Part shown: positions 13,524-21,899 of the stretch, in pieces | How positions within the stretch are numbered: position 1 is the stretch's first letter | Layout of the letters: each line of letters starts with the position of its first letter | Assembly (NCBI GenBank): GCA_002477955.1 | Contig: DLLE01000058.1 | Location: forward strand, 5,901-57,351 | From: Treponema sp. UBA7570 | GTDB taxonomy: Bacteria > Spirochaetota > Spirochaetia > Treponematales > Treponemataceae | Direction of reading: 5' to 3' | DNA: 51,451 nt | Translations under genes and position numbers: made by a program | The notes under the pieces: model-generated | Databases searched by the model: none | What the model was told of the DNA's origin: nothing | Seen by the model: the letters and a program-made list of their open reading frames with translations, nothing else

Positions 13524-15581
13524 TTAAACCTTGAACTGTCCGAGCTGCCTGCTCATAGTGCCAATGTTGTCTTTTGTGCTTTCTGCAAGTGTAGAAACGT
13601 TTTGCGTAGCTTCGCCAATTTGCTGCATTCCAAGTGTCATTTCGTCCATGCTGCCGAGAATTGTCGCTGAGATTTGAGAAACATTGTTCATATCTCTTGA
13701 AACGTTTGCAATTCCTCCCTTCATATCGTCTGCTTTTTTATTTACTTCACCAGACTGATCTCTCATTCTTGCTAAAAATTCGAATATCTGTTTTGAAGCA
13801 GTCTGCTGTTCTCCCATTGCACCGTCAATTTCTTGAATTATCGAATCTGTTGAATTCAGTTTTGAAACAATTGCTTCAAAAGCTGTGCTGGATTCGTGGG
13901 AAAGTTCAACAACTTCCTGGATTGAAGTGGAAATTTCCTTTAATTCGGAAGAAATTGTCTTTGTTTGTGCGCTTGAAGTTTCTGCCAGTTTTCTGATTTC
14001 TTCTGCGACAACGCTAAAGCCTTTTCCTGCTTCTCCTGCGTGCGCAGCTTCAATTGCGGCGTTCATTGCAAGCAAGTTTGTTTCTGAGGCAATTTGAGAG
14101 ATAATTCTGTTTGCCTGGATCAAAGTTTTTGACTGTTCTGCAATCTGTGTAACTTTTTTATCAACGCTTGCAAGCTTTGAGCTTCCATCGCCGACTGTCG
14201 TTGAGAGTTCTTCAAAACTGTCAGCCATTTTTCCTGCGGAAGTTGTTACTGTCGAAATGTTCCCGAGCATTTCTTCAATTGCGGCAGACGACTGTGCAAT
14301 TCCCGCTGCCTGGCCTTCTATCAGTTCTGAAAGCTTGTCGACTGTTTCCGAAGAAGACTCCAAAACCGAAGATGTGTTTATAACAGAATCGGACTGATTT
14401 TTTGACTGTTTTCGTACGCTTTCAATATTTGCGAGAATTTCCGATGCGGCGGAAGCTGAACCCTGCGCGCTTTGTTCAAGACTTTCGCTTGCTTCGTTAA
14501 GCGCTTTTTGAGAAAGATTCAAATCCTGAATAATTTTTTGAAGCATTTCGACAAATTTGTTTACATCGGAAGCGAGTCCAGAGAATTCATCGTTTCCTTT
14601 AACAGGAATTCTTACCGTCAAATCGGCATCTCCAGAGGAAAGATTTCCGACTGCCTTTCTGACTTTTTCGAGAGGATTTATTATTTTTTTATAGATTGCA
14701 AATGAAAGAACTGCAAGAAGAAGCGCTGAGAATAAAACAATTGCTCCGATTAACGAGCGGAAAATTGAACTTGAAAGACTTTTTGCAATGTCCAAAGTTT
14801 TTCCGATAAAAAGTGTTGTTAAAAAGTTTCCATCATCGTCATAAAACGGAAAGTAATAAGAAACGTAGTGATGACCTTTAAAAACTGACTGCAAAATAAC
14901 TGGTTTTCCGTTTTTTACAGATTCAAATAGCTCGTCGTCATCGAGAGTTGTTCCTGTCATATCGTTTAGCGAAGTTACGTAGCGAGTGTTTCCGTCAAAA
15001 ATTGTAAAATCGCAGTCGCTGTATGAAGCTGCCTCTTTAACGACATCTTCGGTCGAAACTGGAGTCCTTATTTCAACAGCGCCAAAAATAGTATTTTCTG
15101 ATTTTAGAGGAAGAATAACTGTTGCATAAATGTCTGCCCCGTCCTTTTCGAATTTTGCAACTTCTTTTCCAGTTAAAACTTCGCGGATAACGGCTGTTTT
15201 TGGTACGACACCATATTTTGGACTTGAAACCTGCATTCCAAAGCTGTTAAAAAATACAATATTTTTTGCGCCGTAATATTCTCTTGCGCCAATGGCAAAA
15301 CTGTTCATGATTGTTCTGTCAAAGCCGTATTCTGGATATATTGTTGCGTATGCAAGCTGAATGTTTGCGGCTGTTGATTGCGCCTGCTCCAAAGTGTTGT
15401 TCATTTCTTTGGTAAGGATTTTTGATTGATCTTTGATTTCGCTGGCAAAATAAGAAACAATTCCGCTTGAAAGCCTGTTGTTTACGACAAAGACTACGAT
15501 GGTTGCGTAAAGAACAACCCCGATTGCAAGTAGAATTGTGATAAATTTTGCAATAGATTTTTGTTTTGTAGCATTTTTCAT
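13524..15581 (-). CDS. Methyl-accepting chemotaxis protein
   Basis: A 685-residue transmembrane chemoreceptor from ATG 15581 (GAGG nine bases upstream; an ATG 15 bases earlier has no site). Order: membrane segment at about 10-33, a periplasmic Cache-type sensor of about 240 residues, a second membrane segment at about 275-300, HAMP (PLEKVRKAVGNLSSGD onward), and a long coiled signalling domain. The hairpin tip, with ETNLLAMNAAIEAAHAGEAG and GKGF, is canonical and binds CheA/CheW. No C-terminal CheR/CheB tether pentapeptide is visible. It converges on the TRAP binding protein gene, which could supply its ligand, but that link is only positional. Confidence 0.93.
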   Translation of the reverse strand: MKNATKQKSIAKFITILLAIGVVLYATIVVFVVNNRLSSGIVSYFASEIKDQSKILTKEMNNTLEQAQSTAANIQLAYATIYPEYGFDRTIMNSFAIGAREYYGAKNIVFFNSFGMQVSSPKYGVVPKTAVIREVLTGKEVAKFEKDGADIYATVILPLKSENTIFGAVEIRTPVSTEDVVKEAASYSDCDFTIFDGNTRYVTSLNDMTGTTLDDDELFESVKNGKPVILQSVFKGHHYVSYYFPFYDDDGNFLTTLFIGKTLDIAKSLSSSIFRSLIGAIVLFSALLLAVLSFAIYKKIINPLEKVRKAVGNLSSGDADLTVRIPVKGNDEFSGLASDVNKFVEMLQKIIQDLNLSQKALNEASESLEQSAQGSASAASEILANIESVRKQSKNQSDSVINTSSVLESSSETVDKLSELIEGQAAGIAQSSAAIEEMLGNISTVTTSAGKMADSFEELSTTVGDGSSKLASVDKKVTQIAEQSKTLIQANRIISQIASETNLLAMNAAIEAAHAGEAGKGFSVVAEEIRKLAETSSAQTKTISSELKEISTSIQEVVELSHESSTAFEAIVSKLNSTDSIIQEIDGAMGEQQTASKQIFEFLARMRDQSGEVNKKADDMKGGIANVSRDMNNVSQISATILGSMDEMTLGMQQIGEATQNVSTLAESTKDNIGTMSRQLGQFKV

Positions 15582-15749
15582 AATAGAAAACCTCATTCGA
15601 TCATTATAACTTGACTAGGCTTTATTCGCAAAGTCAAACAGAGTTCTTTTTTTTATATTTGGTAAATAATATTGAAATTTATCGGTTTGCAATATTTAAT
15701 TATTGATTTTTATTTTTTTGTAAAAAAATCTGTTTTTTTATGCTTCTAT

Positions 15750-15779
15750 TTGCATTTATTCAATGTGCTGATATATAAT
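15750..15779 (+). promoter_or_regulatory. Promoter of the DUF2804 gene, probably leaderless
   Basis: The -35 TTGCAT (15750-15755) and a perfect -10 TATAAT (15774-15779) are 18 bases apart. The -10 ends six bases before the ATG at 15786, and there is no Shine-Dalgarno sequence. Confidence 0.65.
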
Positions 15780-15785
15780 TGTAGA

Positions 15786-16856
15786 ATGTATTTTAGGCAA
15801 ATGCTTGAACCGCCTCCCGCGCTTGTAAAAAACGGACACGCGCTTTTCGGAACTTTTGCGGGGCATGTTTCTCAGCTTGACATTCGTGGATTGCACTCGC
15901 CGTTCGGCGGAGTTCCTCTTCCTGTACTCATTTCAAATTTTCGTATAAAAAGTTCCATTCTTTTTAATTTTAATGCCGGACCTTACCAGGGATTAATCAG
16001 TTTTTTTGACAATAAAATGTTTGGGCTTGTAGAAATTGATTTATGGAATAAAGAAAACGGCCGCAAATATGTTTACAGAAATTTGATGGGACCAAGACAT
16101 CGTTTTATTCCTCATAATCTTGAACAGGGATTTTGTGCAAGTTTTAATTCACGGCGTTATGTGCGAATCAGCTGGGATCACAAGCGTGATAGAATTTCGA
16201 TAATTTTTAATCTAAAGGGAACTTCTGTAAGTCCTTCTGTCCAGGCGGCTTTAACTGGGCATTTTTCTGACCCTGCTTCTAACGAAGTTACGCAGTGCGT
16301 TCCTCTAAAATCAAGGCGGCGTTGCTGTGCAACTTATGTAACTTCTCAAAAATTGCGTGGAACACTTACGATCGGCAAAACAAAAAAATCTGCCGGACAG
16401 GTTATAGATGTGGAGAATGAAACATCTGTTTTTTCGATAAAACGTGCGTATTATGGTTACAGAACTCAGGAACAAAAAATTTTTGCTTCCGGAGATTTTA
16501 AAGGAAGAAGCATTTCTTTTGTGCTTAATAATTCTCTGGATTCTGTTTCTCTTCAAGAAGCTGTAAATCAGAATATTTTGATGGTCGATGGAAACTGCAC
16601 GGCTCTTCCGCCTGTAAAGATGACGCAGCCTTTTGGCGTAAACAAAAAGTGGATAATTCAAGATACAGAAAACATGGTGGACTTGACTTTTGTTCCTGTT
16701 TCTAAAATTTACCGGGAACTGAGTCTTTTTGCTTTTAAAATCGTGGTATTAAACCTTTATGGAAAATTTGAAGGTGTTTTTAAGACAAAAGACGGAGAAG
16801 ATATAACTGTAAGCGGTTTTGGCGGCGTTGCCAGAGAGCAGTTGTTGAGGGTTTGA
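15786..16856 (+). CDS. DUF2804 family protein
   Basis: A 356-residue protein resembling the DUF2804 family, cytoplasmic proteins of unknown role with a beta-sandwich reminiscent of lipocalin-like or carotenoid-synthesis folds. Visible support is the N-terminal NG-x4-GTFAG-x4-LDIRG type start and the KKWIIQDTENMVDLTFVP stretch near the C-terminus. The frame is open upstream to 15672, but ATG 15786 (or 15801) fits the promoter. Its stop lies two bases before the next ATG, so it is translated together with the following treponeme hypothetical. Confidence 0.72.
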   Translation: MYFRQMLEPPPALVKNGHALFGTFAGHVSQLDIRGLHSPFGGVPLPVLISNFRIKSSILFNFNAGPYQGLISFFDNKMFGLVEIDLWNKENGRKYVYRNLMGPRHRFIPHNLEQGFCASFNSRRYVRISWDHKRDRISIIFNLKGTSVSPSVQAALTGHFSDPASNEVTQCVPLKSRRRCCATYVTSQKLRGTLTIGKTKKSAGQVIDVENETSVFSIKRAYYGYRTQEQKIFASGDFKGRSISFVLNNSLDSVSLQEAVNQNILMVDGNCTALPPVKMTQPFGVNKKWIIQDTENMVDLTFVPVSKIYRELSLFAFKIVVLNLYGKFEGVFKTKDGEDITVSGFGGVAREQLLRV

Positions 16857-16858
16857 AA

Positions 16859-18928
16859 ATGAGCGATGAGTTTGGTCAAAAAAAAGTCGAACAGTCTTGG
16901 GAACCTGGGACTCTCGATGCAACAAGAAGAGCGATAGGTCCGATCGACAAGGAAGAAGCTATCAGAATGACAAAGCTTCTTGGCGGCGAAATTTTGCAGG
17001 AAAAATCGGCGCCGATTGATTATTCAGCATTCCCTCAAAAAGAAAGGCATTACTCGCACAGGGCAAATGGCCGTTCGGCGGCGGATGTTGCTTCTTTGTC
17101 GGAAAATGCAGCCCAGACAAAAAATTCAAATTCATCTTCAGAACAAAAAAAAGGCGACAAATACGGTTATGTTCCAAAAACGGCCCGAAAAAGAGAAGAA
17201 AACGGACTGCCAGAAATTTCTTCAAAAGAACGCAGTTTAATGGACAAACTGATGATGAGCGAAGATTACAAAATCAAGCCGAATTTTGGAATTTTTAATT
17301 TTGTCCGCTATCTTAAAAAAAATGGAACTGAGCTTTTGCGTCCAAGCTACATTTCTTACGACTTGCAGAATCATCTTGAACACTACCAAAGTTTTTTAAC
17401 GACAGTAAAATCTTTAATTCAAATAAGCCCGGAAACTTATAAATCAAAAATTGTCAGCAGCCAGGAGACAAAATTCAAGTTTTTGAGGACTGTCGGCGGC
17501 TGGACAATGAAAAATTTAAAGATTTTGATACTCGACGTTCAAGAGCATCCGGAAGAAGTTACAGTTGCAATGATGCAGCCGATTGTAAAGACTGTTTATA
17601 AGGATTTGCTTAAAATTTATTACATTGGCGAAAACACAATTCCGCGCTTTTTTAAGGAAATTTACAGCGATTTAATGAAATATCCAAATTCGGATCAAAA
17701 AAAGCTGATTATGCTTTCTAAGCAGGGAATTACCGACTGGCTTTATGTTTACACTCAGATTATAAAAGGAATGTATCCGCTTTTAATGCGGATGTGCAGT
17801 CCGAAATTTGAATATTTTCCGGCTTTTTTTACAGAAGAAACTGCAAATATTCTTTCTTTTCTCGGAATTTCTAAATTCGACATAATTCTTCCAGAAAAAA
17901 AAGAAGATGCAAAAGCGGCTCAGCAGAAGGCGGAGCAGGAACGCAGGCAAAAGGAAGAAGAACGCAAAAAAAACAATCCGGAACTTCAGCGCGGAAAGCA
18001 TACAGAAATCGTGGACGCCGGAATAAAGCTTCTTGAAAGGCTTTTTCCAGATGCCGGCTTTTCGAGGCTTGATTCTATGCCGGACTTGTATCCGTATTTT
18101 CAGCCGATTTATGAATTCCGCGACGGTTATAATCTTTTGAATCCGCAAAACCCAATGCAGGTTGTTGTTACGCTTTTGAGAATTATCGAAGATTTGTTTC
18201 AAGGATGCCGAAATATTGTTTTTACGGAAGAAGATGATGGAACTCAATTCAAGTCAAAAAAAAAGACGGACAAGCTTTCAGTTGCCCTCAATGAATGGAC
18301 AGTTTACCGCGAAGAGCTTTTTGAAAAAAAATACTGCGAGCAGCTTTGCGATTTTGTAAACCAGCAGTATTCTCAGGGCGATTTTAAAAATTCACTTTTT
18401 GGAAAAAAACTTTTAACTTCGATTTTGTGGCAGACAAAATATAATTTTTTGCCGCATTTTGAATTTGAACAGCTTTTGCTTGAAAAGCCTGCAAATGACG
18501 ACAAATATATTCCGCTTTGTCTGCGCACTGATTTTCTGCGCCAGAATTTGACTTCACTTTCTAAAGAAATTGACAAACAGTCAGGAACGAAAGGGCTCGT
18601 TTTAGGAATTTCAAATCCTTGGGAAAAATACGAATTCGATATTCCAAACCCAGTTTCAAAAAGGCTTGATGTGCTTTTAGGCAGAAAATCTCAAGGCGAA
18701 AGCGCCGCGACAAATGCTAACCTGATAAAATATGCAATGTGCCTTGTGAGTGTTCTCGATTGGTGGATTAACAATGTTGAAAGTCCTGCATACTCTTGCA
18801 GTTCGGAAAACATCTACAGAATTTCTGAAAAAGACGGCGGTCCTGCTTTTAGCGTGCCTGTGCGTGATGACCAAAACAGGCTTTTTGCAGAAAGCATAAA
18901 AAATCTTCAAAAGGCAGCCAAAAACTGA
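16859..18928 (+). CDS. Treponeme-type hypothetical protein, cytoplasmic
   Basis: A 689-residue protein starting at ATG 16859, chosen over TTG 16853 because GAGGG lies seven bases upstream. It has no signal peptide or membrane segments. The first 130 residues are polar and probably disordered. The rest is helical, with a very charged Gln/Glu/Lys/Arg stretch at about 345-375 that looks like a flexible arm or short coiled coil. I recognise no enzymatic motif. It directly follows the DUF2804 gene and should share its promoter. The style resembles long conserved treponeme proteins of unknown function; that is impression, not a search. Confidence 0.7.
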   Translation: MSDEFGQKKVEQSWEPGTLDATRRAIGPIDKEEAIRMTKLLGGEILQEKSAPIDYSAFPQKERHYSHRANGRSAADVASLSENAAQTKNSNSSSEQKKGDKYGYVPKTARKREENGLPEISSKERSLMDKLMMSEDYKIKPNFGIFNFVRYLKKNGTELLRPSYISYDLQNHLEHYQSFLTTVKSLIQISPETYKSKIVSSQETKFKFLRTVGGWTMKNLKILILDVQEHPEEVTVAMMQPIVKTVYKDLLKIYYIGENTIPRFFKEIYSDLMKYPNSDQKKLIMLSKQGITDWLYVYTQIIKGMYPLLMRMCSPKFEYFPAFFTEETANILSFLGISKFDIILPEKKEDAKAAQQKAEQERRQKEEERKKNNPELQRGKHTEIVDAGIKLLERLFPDAGFSRLDSMPDLYPYFQPIYEFRDGYNLLNPQNPMQVVVTLLRIIEDLFQGCRNIVFTEEDDGTQFKSKKKTDKLSVALNEWTVYREELFEKKYCEQLCDFVNQQYSQGDFKNSLFGKKLLTSILWQTKYNFLPHFEFEQLLLEKPANDDKYIPLCLRTDFLRQNLTSLSKEIDKQSGTKGLVLGISNPWEKYEFDIPNPVSKRLDVLLGRKSQGESAATNANLIKYAMCLVSVLDWWINNVESPAYSCSSENIYRISEKDGGPAFSVPVRDDQNRLFAESIKNLQKAAKN

Positions 18929-18933
18929 GACAA

Positions 18934-18962
18934 TTGAGCTAAAAAAATCAATTCAGTATATT
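18934..18962 (+). promoter_or_regulatory. Promoter of the EamA half-transporter gene
   Basis: TTGAGC (18934-18939), a 17-base spacer and TATATT (18957-18962), which ends nine bases before the ATG at 18972. There is no Shine-Dalgarno sequence, so the mRNA would have a leader of a few bases at most. Confidence 0.5.
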
Positions 18963-18971
18963 ATTTTTTAT

Positions 18972-19385
18972 ATGTGGATTTTATTTGCGGTTGGCTCGTC
19001 AGTTTTTGCAGCATTAACTTCGATTCTTGCAAAGGTTGGAATTGAAGGTGTAAATTCAAACCTTGCAACTGCCATAAGAACGTTTGTTGTGCTTTTGATG
19101 GCATGGGGAATGGTCTTTTTGACGCACTCTCAAAACGGCATTTTAAATATTGGAAGGCGCAGCTGGATTTTTTTGATTTTGTCTGGGCTTGCAACAGGAG
19201 CGTCTTGGCTTTGTTATTACAAGGCTTTGCAAATCGGAGAGGCATCGAAAGTTGTTCCAATCGATAAGATGAGCACGGTCTTGACTTTGATTCTCGCTTT
19301 TGTATTTTTACACGAACAGTTTACTTTAAAATCACTGCTTGGCTCGATTCTTCTTGCCGCCGGAACACTTGTAATGGTTTTGTAG
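18972..19385 (+). CDS. EamA-family membrane transporter, single-repeat form
   Basis: A 137-residue membrane protein with four or five hydrophobic helices, matching one EamA repeat: it opens WILFAVGSSVFAALTSILAK and closes with FVFLHEQFTLKSLLGSILLA. Full EamA transporters carry two repeats in about 290 residues, so this half-size protein probably works as a dimer in the inner membrane. The exported compound is unknown. It has its own promoter and a shared terminator. Confidence 0.85.
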   Translation: MWILFAVGSSVFAALTSILAKVGIEGVNSNLATAIRTFVVLLMAWGMVFLTHSQNGILNIGRRSWIFLILSGLATGASWLCYYKALQIGEASKVVPIDKMSTVLTLILAFVFLHEQFTLKSLLGSILLAAGTLVMVL

Positions 19386-19436
19386 ATTTTTTCTTTTGTT
19401 TTATAAAGAATTGTGAACTGTAAAGATTTTTGAAAA

Positions 19437-19490
19437 CAAAAAACAGTCCAAAGCGCCATTTTTTTTGTCAGCTCTGGACTGTTTTTTTTA
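19437..19490. terminator. Bidirectional terminator
   Basis: AAACAGTCCA (19441-19450) pairs with TGGACTGTTT (19475-19484) around a 24-base loop, with A and T runs on the outside of both arms. It separates the converging EamA and DUF308 genes. Confidence 0.75.
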
Positions 19491-19493
19491 GGG

Positions 19494-20099
19494 CTAGATA
19501 TTTTTGTTGTTTTCGTTGGAATCGGTTTGTTCTGAATCGTCATGATTTTCGGTTACGACAGAATCAGGAACAACTGTAATTGGACGGTTTCTCCACTGCA
19601 AAATTGCGCTGAAAACGCCCGCAAAGATTAAGATTGCGCCGCAGATTCCCACGATTATGCCGCCTGCCGTTTTTGAAGGAATGATAAAAAGTGCGATTGC
19701 AAGAATTACAAGGACGATGGTTTCGATTAAAGACTGTTTTATCATAATGCCGTTGCGGTGAAGCTTTAAAATTCCATAAACTTCAAGTCCTGCAGAAACA
19801 AGCAGGTATCCGCCAAGCACGTAGGCCATAATTTTCCATATAACCGCCGCAGTTACAATAGGCAGAATAACAGCAACTGTTCCTACGGCAATGCTTAAAA
19901 TTCCGCGTATAGTCATCATAAGGCGATAATCTGGATCTAAAACAAGGTTTCTGGTTGCAACCATTATAAAAACACCGTCAATAACAGAAGCAATTCCAAG
20001 CATAATTACTGCAAAGGCAATAAAGGTTTGCGGACTGAGCAACATTAAAAGTCCGATAACAGCAACTAAAACAGATAGTACAAATTTATTTTTATCCAT
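19494..20099 (-). CDS. DUF308/HdeD-like membrane protein
   Basis: A 201-residue protein with six hydrophobic helices in three pairs, each with a Gly-rich helix of the SVIDGVF or AGLEVYG type, followed by an acidic, Asn-rich tail of about 30 residues. This is the DUF308 (HdeD-like) pattern; the family has been linked to acid stress in enterics, but its role is unknown here. The ATG at 20099 has no ribosome site and lies six bases past a TATATT -10 box (20111-20106), so the transcript is probably leaderless. Confidence 0.82.
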   Translation of the reverse strand: MDKNKFVLSVLVAVIGLLMLLSPQTFIAFAVIMLGIASVIDGVFIMVATRNLVLDPDYRLMMTIRGILSIAVGTVAVILPIVTAAVIWKIMAYVLGGYLLVSAGLEVYGILKLHRNGIMIKQSLIETIVLVILAIALFIIPSKTAGGIIVGICGAILIFAGVFSAILQWRNRPITVVPDSVVTENHDDSEQTDSNENNKNI

Positions 20100-20266
20100 A
20101 TTTAAAATATAACCATACAGCCGGCTTTTAGTCTATAAAAAATCGGGTTAAACTAAAAATTGTTATTCTTATTTTGAAAAACAAGCTTTTGATTACAATT
20201 TTCTTTATTTTTGTCCAATATATCTCAACTTTTCTTAAAAAAACAAAAAAAAACACTTTTGTGTGC

Positions 20267-20295
20267 TTGACATAAATATTCAAAAAATATATCTT
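20267..20295 (+). promoter_or_regulatory. Promoter of the tRNA cluster
   Basis: A perfect -35 TTGACA (20267-20272), a 17-base spacer and -10 TATCTT (20290-20295). The start near 20302 lies nine bases before the first tRNA. Confidence 0.75.
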
Positions 20296-20310
20296 AATAG
20301 AGCATCAACT

Positions 20311-20395
20311 GGAGCGATGGCCGAGCGGTCGAAGGCGGCGGTCTTGAAAACCGTTATACAGCAATGTATCGGGGGTTCGAATCCCTCTCGCTCCG
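20311..20395 (+). tRNA. tRNA-Ser (anticodon TGA)
   Basis: The acceptor arm GGAGCGA pairs with TCGCTCC. The anticodon stem CGGTC/GACCG-type encloses the TGA loop. It has a long variable arm as in serine tRNAs and the T loop GGTTCGAATCC. The discriminator is G and CCA is not encoded. First gene of a three-tRNA cluster. Confidence 0.96.
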
Positions 20396-20413
20396 TTTTT
20401 TTTGATGACGCCT

Positions 20414-20498
20414 GGAGGTGTGGTAGAGCGGTAATACAACGGATTGCTAATCCGTCAGTTCCTTACGGGCTGGGCAGGTTCAACTCCTGTCGCCTCCG
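20414..20498 (+). tRNA. tRNA-Ser (anticodon GCT)
   Basis: The acceptor arm GGAGGTG pairs with CGCCTCC with one G-T pair. The anticodon stem CGGAT/ATCCG holds GCT. A class-II variable arm (with GTTCCTTACGGGC) and the T loop GGTTCAACTCC follow. CCA is not encoded. It lies 18 bases after the first tRNA-Ser. Confidence 0.95.
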
Positions 20499-20537
20499 AG
20501 AAACGAACGCTTCCTTCAAAGTGTTGTTAAACTGTTT

Positions 20538-20612
20538 GAGATTGTAGCTCAGTTGGATTAGAGCGCCACCCTGCGGAGGTGGAGGTCGCACGTTCGAATC
20601 GTGTCAGTCTCA
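20538..20612 (+). tRNA. tRNA-Arg (anticodon GCG)
   Basis: The acceptor GAGATTG pairs with CAGTCTC. The D stem is GCTC/GAGC. The anticodon stem CCACC/GGTGG has loop CTGCGGA, giving anticodon GCG. The T arm is GCACG-TTCGAAT-CGTGT. The discriminator is A and CCA is not encoded. Most bacteria read CGN codons with an ACG anticodon edited to ICG, so a GCG anticodon is uncommon. Confidence 0.93.
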
Positions 20613-20622
20613 CGAAAATTGC

Positions 20623-20647
20623 ACCGGTCAAAAAGACCGGTTTTTTT
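20623..20647 (+). terminator. Terminator of the tRNA cluster
   Basis: ACCGGTC-AAAAA-GACCGGT followed by a T7 run, 10 bases after the last tRNA. Confidence 0.9.
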
Positions 20648-20684
20648 ATGCCCGTCATTGTTTTGTAATTTTTTTAATTTTTCC

Positions 20685-20713
20685 TTGAAAAACTCTTTTT
20701 ATTTCGCTACTAT
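20685..20713 (+). promoter_or_regulatory. Promoter in front of the hairpin leader
   Basis: TTGAAA (20685-20690), exactly 17 bases, then TACTAT (20708-20713). The start would be near 20720, about 25 bases before the hairpin at 20745. Confidence 0.6.
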
Positions 20714-20719
20714 TCCTGC

Positions 20720-20807
20720 ATAAATTTATTTAATTTGGCAAAGAAGCCGTAAGAATCTTGTAATGAGCAGTTATTCTGCCTGTTACAACGTTTTTACGGC
20801 TTTTTTT
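20720..20807 (+). ncRNA. Candidate small RNA or attenuator leader
   Basis: From the predicted start at 20720 the transcript would carry a three-tier hairpin: AGCCGTAA (20745-20752) with TTACGGCT (20794-20801), TTGTAA (20758-20763) with TTACAA (20783-20788), and GCAG (20767-20770) with CTGC (20776-20779), followed by seven T ending at 20807. The next base is the ATG of the YkgJ-type gene. It is either an 88-base sRNA with its own terminator or a conditional terminator for that gene. No known riboswitch class fits by eye. Confidence 0.5.
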
Positions 20808-21464
20808 ATGGGTAAAAAAATGATGGTTGAAAAAATTTTAAATCAACTAAAAGGAACAAACGAAGCGGAAATTATTTTTCAGATGGAAAATGCTTATAAT
20901 AAAATTTCTAATGAACAGAATAAATGGTACGAAAAATCTTGTTTTACCTGCGTAAGCGGCTGCGGTGAGTGCTGCCGGAATTTTGAGCCGGATTTGCTTG
21001 AATGTGAAGCTTTGTACATGGCGGCTTGGCTTATGGAAAATCAGCCGGAAACTGCAAATAAGATTGCAGAAGGAAAGTTTCCTTTTGAAAAAAACAAGGG
21101 CTGTCCGTTTTGGGATGAAAATGATTCATATCATTGCACAATTTACGGAGGCCGTTCCTGCATTTGCCGTCTGTTTGGCGGCTGTGGAAGCCGTTCTAAA
21201 AACGGCAAAGTTATGTTTAAACCATGCAAATTTTATCCGGCAGAAAAGTTGTCTCAGTTTAAAACTCCTCTTGCGCATAAAAATTATATGCAGGACGAAA
21301 TTTTGGATATTTTTGGAACTGTTCCTCCTGTTATGAGTGATTTAATGGAAGAAGTTGAGAATTTAAATCCGCAGGTCAAACGGACAAAGCTGATTCGCGA
21401 CAGTCTTCCTGAAACTGTCCGCCGTCTAAAATGGATTATTTCGATGAACGGGCAGGGGCAGTGA
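20808..21464 (+). CDS. YkgJ-type cysteine-cluster protein
   Basis: About 218 residues from ATG 20808; ATGs at 20820 and 20823 are also possible. An upstream in-frame ATG at 20763 lies inside the terminator-like hairpin and is unlikely. The protein has the YkgJ/Fli-like cluster: C-x2-C-x3-C-x2-CC near residue 45, then CPFW, CxIYxxRSCICRLFG and a CKFYP segment, giving about ten cysteines that probably bind zinc or an iron-sulphur centre. The exact function of the family is unknown. No clear ribosome site is seen. Expression may be controlled by read-through of the hairpin just upstream. Confidence 0.82.
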   Translation: MGKKMMVEKILNQLKGTNEAEIIFQMENAYNKISNEQNKWYEKSCFTCVSGCGECCRNFEPDLLECEALYMAAWLMENQPETANKIAEGKFPFEKNKGCPFWDENDSYHCTIYGGRSCICRLFGGCGSRSKNGKVMFKPCKFYPAEKLSQFKTPLAHKNYMQDEILDIFGTVPPVMSDLMEEVENLNPQVKRTKLIRDSLPETVRRLKWIISMNGQGQ

Positions 21465-21621
21465 CGTTTTTTTTGTTTCTTTGACTTTGAATTCAATTCA
21501 TTTTTGTTTCTTCTCTTAATTATCCGTTTTAAGTTTGAGACAGGTTTGTTTTCTATTTCCAAAAACAGTTATTTTTAATATTCTGTAGGCAGTTGTTTAG
21601 AAAAAATATCTGGAGTTTTTT

Positions 21622-21864
21622 ATGGAAAAAAAGGAAGGAATTCTGGTCTTTAACGAATTTGACGGAAAATTTGCAATTGCCAAGGATGAACAGAGTTTTC
21701 CTTTTACAAACATTGAATTCGGCGACAATTTTGAAGTAAAGATTGGCGATGAATGGATTCCGACAAGTTTGCAAATTTCAAACGATGAAAAAGGTAATCT
21801 GGTCTTTAAGTTTAAAGGAATAGATTACGAAGGCGACTTGACTGGTTTTGACGCCAGAATATAA
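21622..21864 (+). CDS. DUF5348-like small protein
   Basis: An 80-residue acidic protein with a GGAG ribosome site before the ATG. The pattern G-x-LVFNEFDGKFAI ... F-x3-IEFGDNFEV ... GDEWIPTSL-x-IS resembles DUF5348 proteins, small beta-rich proteins often found near mobile or accessory genes. No catalytic residues are evident. It stands between the YkgJ-type gene and a MATE gene. Confidence 0.6.
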   Translation: MEKKEGILVFNEFDGKFAIAKDEQSFPFTNIEFGDNFEVKIGDEWIPTSLQISNDEKGNLVFKFKGIDYEGDLTGFDARI

Positions 21865-21899
21865 CATTCCGCTTTTTAGGTTTATTACATTTTTTAACT

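Noticed and set aside
20763..20807. N-terminal extension of the YkgJ-type protein from ATG 20763
   Set aside because: These codons form the arm, loop and T run of a terminator-like hairpin, and the residues are unlike the family start.
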